IMG/VR virus record: IMGVR_UViG_3300002180_000059
Location: 1-24,541 of that record
DNA length: 24,541 nucleotides
Source of the DNA: a virus
Direction: 5' to 3' (one strand)
The notes beneath the pieces were generated by a model. The model was given only the letters and a program-made list of their open reading frames with translations, did not search any database and was not told the origin of the DNA. Of this stretch, positions 13,572 to 19,662 are shown one piece after another (positions within the stretch are counted from its first letter, which is position 1; each line of letters opens with the position of its first letter). The translations under genes were made by a program, and so were the position numbers.

Positions 13572-13999
13572 GCCAGGCGACCGCAGAAAATGACCGCCGT
13601 CTGGGCAACGTGGTGCTGATCGGGGCCGTGACCTCGGTTGATGCTGGCAGTGCCACCGCCGTGGTGCAGCTTGGCGAACTCACTTCGCCCCCGCTTCCGG
13701 TTGGTCAGATGCGCGCCGGCGCGTTGCAGTTCTGGTGGATGCCCACGCCTGGTGAACAGGTCGTCGTGGTCAGCCCCTCAGGCGACGTTGCCCAGGGCGT
13801 GATCATTGCCTCGATCTATGCCGGCAACGCGCCCAGCTCAAACGAGGCCGAGCCCCAAATCAATCTGGCGGGCGGCAAGCTCGTCGTGAACGGGGACATT
13901 GAAGTTTCCGGAGATGTCGTGGCCTCAGGCGTTTCCCTGGTCACGCATACCCATGGCGGCGTTCTTCCGGGCGGCGCAAACACAGGAGAGCCGAACTGA
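13568..13999 (+). CDS. Baseplate spike protein, P2 V-like
   Basis: This 143-residue protein is a gpV-type baseplate assembly/central spike protein (Phage_base_V). The N-terminal OB-fold part has RRLGNVVLIGAVTSVD, then LPVGQMRAGALQFWW, MPTPGEQVVVVSPSGD, and GVIIASIYAGNAP. The C-terminal 50 residues form the beta-helix spike, with GDIEVSGDVVASG and an apex ending HTHGGVLPGG. H127 and H129 make the H-x-H motif that binds iron at the tip in P2 V. It is shorter than P2 V (about 211 residues), so the spike is short. It pierces the outer membrane when the tail contracts. It is the first gene of the P2-type tail block. Confidence 0.9.
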   Translation: MSQATAENDRRLGNVVLIGAVTSVDAGSATAVVQLGELTSPPLPVGQMRAGALQFWWMPTPGEQVVVVSPSGDVAQGVIIASIYAGNAPSSNEAEPQINLAGGKLVVNGDIEVSGDVVASGVSLVTHTHGGVLPGGANTGEPN

Positions 14000-14217
14000 T
14001 GACAGGCGTGAAGAAATACATGGTTCGGGCATCGGGCCGGATCGCAGGGACACCCCGCAAAGAAGGTGACATGGTCGAGATGACCCCGGCCCAGGCGAAA
14101 TATGAAAACGTCACCGAAGTGGTGATCGGCATCGATCTGGCCAAAGGCAAGGACGAAAGCGTGGTCACCCCGGTTCCCGCCCCCAAAACCACCAAACGGA
14201 GCCCGCGCAAGAAATGA
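13999..14217 (+). CDS. Small basic-tailed protein between V and W
   Basis: This 72-residue protein lies between the spike and gpW genes and joins both by overlaps (TGATG and ATGA). The first half has a small beta-type motif (YMVRASGRIAGTPRKEGDMV, then EMTPAQAKYENVTEVV). The tail is Pro/Lys/Arg-rich (TTKRSPRKK) and probably disordered. Short proteins with a GDxVEMTxAQAKY-like motif are, in my recollection, common in tail regions of alphaproteobacterial phages. The function is unknown. P2 itself has no gene here. Confidence 0.65.
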   Translation: MTGVKKYMVRASGRIAGTPRKEGDMVEMTPAQAKYENVTEVVIGIDLAKGKDESVVTPVPAPKTTKRSPRKK

Positions 14218-14537
14218 GCGGGATGAACCGGCATACGGGCCTGGCGGTCGAAGGATCTGCGCATCTGTCGCAGTCGATCCTCGACATCCTGACAACGCCG
14301 AAAGGCACCCGCGTCATGCGGCGTGACTATGGGTCCGACCTGCCGAACATCATCGACCAGCCGATCAATGGTGAAACGCTGGTCGATATTTACCAGGCGA
14401 CGGCCGAGGCGTTGGACGAATGGGAGCCGCGCCTTGAGCTGGCCCGCGTTCAACTGGCGCACGCCGAGGCTGGCCGGATCGAGATCGAACTGACCGATGC
14501 CGACGGGAATTCCCTGCTGGCCGAGGTGGCGGCATGA
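14214..14537 (+). CDS. Baseplate wedge protein W, gp25-like
   Basis: This 107-residue protein matches P2 gpW, the T4 gp25-like wedge protein. Marks are HLSQSILDILTTPKGTRVMR, then RDYGSDLPNIIDQPIN and a C-terminal beta hairpin with ELTDADGNSLLAEV. It helps build the baseplate wedge and probably starts sheath assembly. It overlaps both neighbours by 4 bases. Confidence 0.9.
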   Translation: MSGMNRHTGLAVEGSAHLSQSILDILTTPKGTRVMRRDYGSDLPNIIDQPINGETLVDIYQATAEALDEWEPRLELARVQLAHAEAGRIEIELTDADGNSLLAEVAA

Positions 14538-15439
14538 GCGGCTTTGACGTGATCAATCTGGCGAAGTTGCCAGCGCCGGCCGTCATCCAGGCCCCGAGCT
14601 TTGAAGAGCTGCTGGCCGAAATGAAAGCCCGCGCGATCGAAGAGATGCCCGAGCTGGAAGCCTATCTGGTTCTGGAAAGCGAACCGGCCACAAAGCTGCT
14701 CGAGGTGTGCGCCTATTTCCGTGTGCTGGACCGGGCCGAGTTCAACGATGGGGCCCGCGCCAATATGCTGGCGCTCGCAACCGGAACCGATCTGGAAAAC
14801 CTTGCCGCCTTCTGGGGCGTTGAGCGCCTGACCGTTCAGGTGGGTGATGACACCATCGACCCGCCGATCCCCGAGATCCTCGAAAGCGACGACGCCCTGC
14901 GCTCGCGCACCCAGCTTTCGCTTGAAGGCCACACGACCGCCGGTTCGCGTGGTGCTTACACTTTCCATGCATTGAGCGCCGACGGCACCGTGAAGGACGT
15001 CGATGTCGCCAGCCCGACGCCCGGTGAAGTTGCCATCACCGTGCTGGGCCATGACGGCGACGGAACGCCCTCTGCCGCACTGCTGCAAACCGTCACAGAT
15101 GCCTTGAGCCACGAGGACGTGCGCCCCCTGACCGATCTGGTCACTGTGGCTGGCGCGACGATCCTGACCTATTCGGTCGAGGCGGAGCTCACGCTCTACA
15201 ACGGCCCCGACGCCGCCCTTGTCCTGGCTGCTGCCGAAGCCGCGATCACGACTTATGTGACCGACCACCATCAACTGGGTCACGATATCAAGCTGTCGGG
15301 CATCTATGCGGCGCTTCACCAGCCCGGCGTTCAGGGTGTCGATCTGATCGCGCCTGGTGCTGACATCGCCGTCGCATCAACCGAAGCGGCCCATTGCGCT
15401 GCTGCCCCCATCATTACGGTGGGAGGGCGTGATGTCTGA
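14534..15439 (+). CDS. Baseplate assembly protein J, P2-like
   Basis: This 301-residue protein matches the Baseplate_J family, almost the length of P2 J (about 302). Marks are FEELLAEMKARAIEEMPELE, then LEVCAYFRVLDRAEFNDGARA, a RSRTQLSLEGHTTAGSRGAY block, and VASPTPGEVAITVLGHDGDG. It is the main wedge protein of the baseplate. It starts in an ATGA overlap with W. The gpI start at 15432 lies inside its last codons. Confidence 0.92.
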   Translation: MSGFDVINLAKLPAPAVIQAPSFEELLAEMKARAIEEMPELEAYLVLESEPATKLLEVCAYFRVLDRAEFNDGARANMLALATGTDLENLAAFWGVERLTVQVGDDTIDPPIPEILESDDALRSRTQLSLEGHTTAGSRGAYTFHALSADGTVKDVDVASPTPGEVAITVLGHDGDGTPSAALLQTVTDALSHEDVRPLTDLVTVAGATILTYSVEAELTLYNGPDAALVLAAAEAAITTYVTDHHQLGHDIKLSGIYAALHQPGVQGVDLIAPGADIAVASTEAAHCAAAPIITVGGRDV

Positions 15440-16001
15440 TCCGCTGTCCATCCTGCCCTCCAACGCCACCGCTCTTGAACTGGCCCTAGAACAGGGTGTT
15501 ACAGCGGGCACGCCCGATCTGGCCCCGATCGGTCAGCTCATGAATGCCGAGACCTGCCCGGCCGAGCTGCTCGGCTGGATGGCCTGGGCGTTTTCGATCG
15601 AGACCTGGGGCGCTGACTGGTCAGAGGAAGCAAAGCGCCAGGCAATCGCCGCATCGATCGAGGTTCACCGCCGCAAAGGAACCATCGGATCGGTTCGTCG
15701 CGCCCTTGCCGCTGCAGGATATGGGGATGCGGAAATCATCGAGCGGTTCGGGCACGAGACTTATGACGGAACGACCCTGCACGACGGTTCCTATGCCCAC
15801 AACGAAGCTGACCATTGGGCCGAGTACCGCTTGCGCCTGGCCCGCCCGATCACCTCGCAACAGGCCGCGCAGGTTCGCGAGATCCTCGCCAACGTCGCGC
15901 CCGCCCGCGCCCACCTGAAAGCGCTCGATTTCACCGAGGTCGCCCACACCTATAACGCTCGCATCACGCATGACGGGCAGTTCACACATGGAGTTGTTTA
16001 A
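15432..16001 (+). CDS. Tail protein I, P2-like
   Basis: I take the ATG at 15432, with GGGAGGG just upstream, as the start; upstream in-frame starts lie deep in gene J. The product has 189 residues. It matches P2 gpI: MSDPLSILPSNATALELALE, then CPAELLGWMAWAFSIETW, SEEAKRQAIAASIEVHRRKG, and GSVRRALAAAGYGDAEIIE. This baseplate wedge protein anchors the tail fibres, and the fibre gene follows directly. The stop overlaps the fibre start (TAATG). Confidence 0.9.
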   Translation: MSDPLSILPSNATALELALEQGVTAGTPDLAPIGQLMNAETCPAELLGWMAWAFSIETWGADWSEEAKRQAIAASIEVHRRKGTIGSVRRALAAAGYGDAEIIERFGHETYDGTTLHDGSYAHNEADHWAEYRLRLARPITSQQAAQVREILANVAPARAHLKALDFTEVAHTYNARITHDGQFTHGVV

Positions 16002-16915
16002 TGGCCGGATTGTTCGAAAACCCTGTCTGGGAAGACGAAGTTTATCAGCTTGAACAGACCGACCCGGTTTTGGGTGGGCCGCCTGATCTGGCGCAGGCCA
16101 AGGGCTTTACGAATGAGCCGCACCGCGCCCTGGCAAACCGCACCGCGTGGCTCAAGGCAGAGGTCGCAGCTTTGGCCGCGTCCTCGGTCACGCAAGCCGA
16201 CATCGACGCTACCGCCGCAATCCTGAGCGGTGACATCACCACGCTTGAAGGCAATATCCCCAGCATCATCCGCAACGAAATGCACTTCTCGGCCACGGTC
16301 GACCCGGACGAAGCCAACCCGACCGAAGTCGAGGGAGGCACATTCAACACGGTTGTCGCGGCGGTCGAGGCCGCGCCTGCGGGATCATTCGCGCAAATCA
16401 AGCTCCTGGCGGACAAGACTTACGTGATGGACACGAATATCCGCCAAAACAACGTGGCCACCCAGCTTGTCAAAGAAGGGGGCGGGGCAAACCCGATCCT
16501 GGACGTGCGCGCCGTTGCAACCGCGACATTCAACAGCCTGGTCGGGTTCACACAAAATGGGCTGTCCAGCCTGGAAACCGTGGACGTGGACATCCAGCTC
16601 CCTGCCGCCTTGCCAGATCCGAGCCTGCCGCTGTCGTCCTCCGACAGTTTGTTGCGGTATTCGCCGGGTGGGGAAATCTCCCTGACCATGCAGCGCGGCA
16701 CGATCACGGGCGGCGCGTTGTTTGGCCTGTGCAGCGCCCATGCGGGCACGATTGCCAAACTGAGCCTGTTCAATGTCACGCTTGATGGCACGATCTACGG
16801 CGTGACCAGCGCGGCCAACGGCGTTTCCCTGGTCTGCCCTTACACAACCACCCTGCTGAACGGCGCCACCCTGACCGAGGGCGGTGTGATCGGCACGAAC
16901 GTCCTGCAATCCTGA
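16001..16915 (+). CDS. Tail fibre / receptor-binding protein
   Basis: This 304-residue protein follows gpI, the place of the P2 fibre gene H. The first 60 residues carry a baseplate-attachment pattern (PVWEDEVYQLEQTDPVLGG, then NEPHRALANRTAWLKAEVA) seen in fibre N-termini. A helical stretch (about 60-95) may form a trimeric coiled coil. From about 95 on the sequence is rich in Thr, Ser, Gly and Val with strand-like repeats, as in beta-helix fibres. The C-terminal part probably contacts the host surface and sets the host range; it looks least conserved. It is short for a fibre, so a further fibre part may exist elsewhere. Confidence 0.82.
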   Translation: MAGLFENPVWEDEVYQLEQTDPVLGGPPDLAQAKGFTNEPHRALANRTAWLKAEVAALAASSVTQADIDATAAILSGDITTLEGNIPSIIRNEMHFSATVDPDEANPTEVEGGTFNTVVAAVEAAPAGSFAQIKLLADKTYVMDTNIRQNNVATQLVKEGGGANPILDVRAVATATFNSLVGFTQNGLSSLETVDVDIQLPAALPDPSLPLSSSDSLLRYSPGGEISLTMQRGTITGGALFGLCSAHAGTIAKLSLFNVTLDGTIYGVTSAANGVSLVCPYTTTLLNGATLTEGGVIGTNVLQS

Positions 16916-16925
16916 GGAACTCGCC

Positions 16926-17432
16926 ATGAACTTCACCATCACCGACGGCGCACGCACAACGGTTGGCGCGACCCGCGAGGACGCCCTGGCCCTTGGCTAT
17001 TCTCAGGCGGCTGTTGGCGCGGCAATGAAAGCGCAGGCCTCGGCCCTTGTGACGCAATTCGCCGACACCTACCGCGCCCAGATCGCCAGCGCCGCGCCGG
17101 GAAAGATCGCCGAATGGCTGTTCAAGGAACAGATTGCGCGTGACCCCGATGTGGCCCGCGCCGAGGAGCTGGCCATCATCGACCGCGAAGCCGCCGCACG
17201 CGGCATGGACCGCGCAGGCATGCTGGCCCTGATCCTCATCAAGGCAAATGCATTCCGGTCCATCGCCCTGCTGGTCGGGGCTATTGAGACCGAAGCAAAA
17301 GCGGCCGTTGAAGCCGTTCCCGCCGATGCTGACGACATCGAAACCCAACTCACCACCGCCCTGGCCAATGCAAAGGCCGAGGCAAACGCGGCCTTCACCG
17401 CCGCCCTTGCTCTGATTAACGGAGGTTCCTGA
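16926..17432 (+). CDS. Putative fibre-associated helical protein
   Basis: This 168-residue, almost all-helical, Ala-rich protein sits in the slot of a fibre assembly gene (P2 G) between fibre and sheath. The segment TYRAQIASAAPGKIAEWLFKEQIA resembles a motif I recall in tail-associated proteins of alphaproteobacterial phages. The last 55 residues are a possible amphipathic coiled coil (AIETEAKAAVEA to the end). It has no similarity that I can see to P2 G or Mu U chaperones. A fibre chaperone role is inferred only from position. AGGA (16915-16918) upstream provides a ribosome binding site. Confidence 0.68.
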   Translation: MNFTITDGARTTVGATREDALALGYSQAAVGAAMKAQASALVTQFADTYRAQIASAAPGKIAEWLFKEQIARDPDVARAEELAIIDREAAARGMDRAGMLALILIKANAFRSIALLVGAIETEAKAAVEAVPADADDIETQLTTALANAKAEANAAFTAALALINGGS

Positions 17433-17434
17433 CC

Positions 17435-18619
17435 ATGCCCGAGCAGTTTCTTCACGGCGTTGAAGTCATCCAGATCGATGACGGCATTCGCCCTATCGCC
17501 ACAGTCAATAGCTCTGTGATCGGCATCGTGGGCACCGCGCCCGCCGCCGACGCAGCGGTCTTCCCTGCTGACACGCCACTCCTGATTTCTGGCCCGCGCC
17601 AAGCCGCGACTCTGGGCAATGACGGCACCCTGAAAGACGCCTATGAGGCGATCTACGCCCAGGGCGCGACCGCCGCTGTGATCATCCGCGTTGATGAAGG
17701 CGTCGATGCGGCCGCAACGCTCGCCAATGTTGTGGGCGACGGGGCCGCCGGCACCGGCGTCTGGGCGCTCGAGGCCTCGCAAAGCGCGCTCGATATGACG
17801 CCGCGCATTCTGGTCGCGCCTGGCTTTACCTCGACCGTGCCTGGGGACCCGGCCAGCCCGGTGATCACCAACCTGATCGCGGTGGCTGAAAAGCTGCGCG
17901 CCTCAGTCGTTGGCGATGGCCCCAACACCAACGAAACCGACGCCAAGAACGACCGCGCCAACTGGGGCTCTGATCGCCTGTTCCTGGTCGACCCGGCTGT
18001 CCAGGTCTTTGACACGGACGCCGCTGACTATGCGATCCGCCCTGCCTCTGCCTATGTCGCTGGCCTGATTGCAAAACGCGACGTCGAGCGGGGCTTCTGG
18101 TGGTCGCCTTCCAACCAGGTGATCAACGGGATCACTGGCACCGCCCGGCCTGTGTCGTTCAACCTCAGCGCCTATGACACCGAAGCCAACCGGATGAATG
18201 AGGCCGAGGTCGCGACCATCATCCGCCGCGACGGGTTCCGCCTCTGGGGCAACCGCGCCACCGGGGCCGATGCGCAATGGGCCTTCCTGTCTGTGCGCCG
18301 CACGGCCGATGTCATCTATGAAAGCATCGAGCGCGCGCACCTCTGGGCCATGGATCGCCCGATCTCTGCACAGCTCATCCAGGACCTTCGCGACGGCGTG
18401 CAGGCCTTTGGCCAGGACCTGGTCAACAAGGGCGCTCTGCTGGGCTTCAACTGCTGGCTGGATCCTGAGCTCAACACCGAAACCAACCTGAAGGCCGGGA
18501 AGCTCTACCTGGACTTTGATTTTGAACCGCCCGCGCCGCTGGAGCGGCTGGTGTTCCGGGCTCACCGCAATGGCGACTATTACGACGAGCTGATCGAGCA
18601 AGTCGGCGCGGCCGCCTGA
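17435..18619 (+). CDS. Tail sheath protein, P2 FI-like
   Basis: This 394-residue protein matches the contractile sheath family and the length of P2 FI (about 396). Marks are FLHGVEVIQIDDGIRPI, VNSSVIGIVGTAP, the ILVAPGFT segment, and GFWWSPSNQVINGITG. Near the end come IRRDGFRLWGNRA, FLSVRRTADVIYESIE, and FDFEPPAPLERLVFRA. It contracts to drive the tube through the envelope. It has a strong ribosome binding site (GGAGG, 17421-17425) and begins 2 bases after the preceding stop. Confidence 0.94.
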   Translation: MPEQFLHGVEVIQIDDGIRPIATVNSSVIGIVGTAPAADAAVFPADTPLLISGPRQAATLGNDGTLKDAYEAIYAQGATAAVIIRVDEGVDAAATLANVVGDGAAGTGVWALEASQSALDMTPRILVAPGFTSTVPGDPASPVITNLIAVAEKLRASVVGDGPNTNETDAKNDRANWGSDRLFLVDPAVQVFDTDAADYAIRPASAYVAGLIAKRDVERGFWWSPSNQVINGITGTARPVSFNLSAYDTEANRMNEAEVATIIRRDGFRLWGNRATGADAQWAFLSVRRTADVIYESIERAHLWAMDRPISAQLIQDLRDGVQAFGQDLVNKGALLGFNCWLDPELNTETNLKAGKLYLDFDFEPPAPLERLVFRAHRNGDYYDELIEQVGAAA

Positions 18620-18634
18620 GGAAAGGACTGAACG

Positions 18635-19132
18635 ATGCAATACCCTCGCACCATTCGCAACTTCAACGGCTTCATCGACGGGTTCGGCTATGCCGGTCTG
18701 ATGATCGAGGCCAAACTGCCCGAGCTGAAGCTCAAGACCGGAGGCTTTCGCGGTGCCGGCATGGACGCCCCGATCGCTGTTGATCTGGGCATGGAAGCCA
18801 TGCAGGCCGAAGGCACCCTGGCCGAATGGCGACCCGAGCTGATCAAGATGTTCGGCACCCGCCAGCGCATGACCCTGCGCCCCACCGCCCAGGGGGAGGC
18901 GGATTTCAACGCCGACGAGATCGTCGCCACACTGGGTGGCCGGTGGTCGGTTGTGAACTTCGCCGACCTGAAGCCGGGCGATGACGTTCCCATGAAGCTG
19001 ACGCTGGAAATTGATTACTGGCGCATGCTGCACAATGGCGACGAATTGTTCGAGATCGACGTTCAGGCAGGCAAGCGCGTGATCGGCGGCGTCGATCAAC
19101 TGGCCAGCCAACGCAGCGCCATGGGGATCTGA
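18635..19132 (+). CDS. Tail tube protein, P2 FII-like
   Basis: This 165-residue protein forms the inner tail tube and matches P2 FII in length and pattern. It starts with YPRTIRNFNGFIDGFGYAG, followed by LPELKLKTGGFRGAGMDAPI, DLGMEAMQAEGTLAEW, and a late LTLEIDYWRMLHNGDELFEI segment. The GAGMDAPI...LGMEAM part is characteristic of the family. It follows the sheath gene after 15 bases with AGGAAAGGA as ribosome binding site. A strong hairpin lies 15 bases after its stop. Confidence 0.93.
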   Translation: MQYPRTIRNFNGFIDGFGYAGLMIEAKLPELKLKTGGFRGAGMDAPIAVDLGMEAMQAEGTLAEWRPELIKMFGTRQRMTLRPTAQGEADFNADEIVATLGGRWSVVNFADLKPGDDVPMKLTLEIDYWRMLHNGDELFEIDVQAGKRVIGGVDQLASQRSAMGI

Positions 19133-19147
19133 CCCCACTTCATAGTT

Positions 19148-19178
19148 CCGGGCGCGAAACTATACCCTTCGCGCCCGG
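19148..19178 (+). terminator. Strong 11-bp hairpin between tube and E genes
   Basis: CCGGGCGCGAA (19148-19158) and TTCGCGCCCGG (19168-19178) are exact complements with a 9-base loop. A TTTAAA follows directly, so it resembles an intrinsic terminator with a short T run. It may end or weaken transcription after the abundant sheath and tube genes, lowering the tail-assembly and tape-measure messages. It may instead only protect the mRNA 3' end. Confidence 0.6.
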
Positions 19179-19196
19179 TTTAAAGCCCCCTTTAAA
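19179..19196. repeat. TTTAAAG/CTTTAAA inverted repeat upstream of E
   Basis: TTTAAAG (19179-19185) and CTTTAAA (19190-19196) pair over a CCCC loop, directly after the terminator-like hairpin and 14 bases before the E start. It is AT-rich in a GC-rich genome. It might lie in a promoter or be a small regulatory hairpin for E. I see no clear -35/-10 pair. Confidence 0.3.
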
Positions 19197-19210
19197 ACCG
19201 GATTAAAACC

Positions 19211-19510
19211 ATGACCAAGACCGCTGCACCCTCCACCGCCACCCTGTCCAAGCCCGTGAAAATCGACGGCAAGGATGTGTCCGAAATTACCCTGCGCAAA
19301 CCCGCCACCGGCGAGATGCGCGGGCTGAGCCTGGTCAACATCCTGCAGATGGACATCAACACCATGATCAAGCTGCTGCCCCGGATCTCGAACCCACCGC
19401 TGAATGAACAGCAGGTCGCCGAACTGGAGCTTGAAGACTTCACCGAACTGGCGGGCAAGACCGTGCTTTTTTTCGCCAAGAAGGAGCAGCTCGAGGGCGT
19501 TACGACCTGA
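19211..19510 (+). CDS. Tail assembly protein E (zero-frame product)
   Basis: This 99-residue protein corresponds to P2 gpE and Mu gp41, a small cytoplasmic tail assembly protein made just upstream of the tape measure. Marks are DGKDVSEITLRKPATGEMRG, then LVNILQMDINTMIKLLPRIS and a C-terminal part with LELEDFTELAGKTVLFF. It ends at the TGA at 19508-19510. The slippery heptamer T_TTT_TTC at 19468-19474 in its codons 86-88 lets part of the ribosomes shift to -1 and make the longer form listed next. In other phages the shifted form is a chaperone that coats the tape measure. Confidence 0.85.
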   Translation: MTKTAAPSTATLSKPVKIDGKDVSEITLRKPATGEMRGLSLVNILQMDINTMIKLLPRISNPPLNEQQVAELELEDFTELAGKTVLFFAKKEQLEGVTT

Positions 19511-19662
19511 AGCTGCCCGAAGATGTGACCGACGCGATGGCTGATATCGCGTCGGTCTTTCATTGGCCCCCAGGGGTCATGGACGAAATGCCGCTCGAGG
19601 AGCTGGCGATGTGGCGCGAGAAAGCGCGCACCAGGGTAGAGGCCCAGAATGGCAAACGGTGA
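19211..19662 (+). CDS. Tail assembly fusion E+E' made by -1 frameshift
   Basis: Reading codons 1-88 of E to base 19474, then shifting -1 and continuing from 19474, gives a 150-residue protein that stops at TGA 19660-19662. The added 62 residues read as a normal P2 gpE' domain: DVTDAMADIASVFHWPPGVM, then DEMPLEELAMWREKARTRVE. The slip site is T_TTT_TTC (19468-19474) within a run of seven T. P2 E+E' has about 142 residues and uses a T-rich slip site, so this is the same device. A 6-bp stem (19486-19491 with 19511-19516) begins 12 bases downstream, a weak candidate stimulator. The E' end overlaps the tape measure start by 14 bases. The shift itself is inferred. Confidence 0.82.

Noticed and set aside
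15357-15431. Longer gpI beginning at 15357
   Set aside because: It would overlap gene J by more than 80 bases, while the ATG at 15432 has a good ribosome binding site and matches the usual gpI start.
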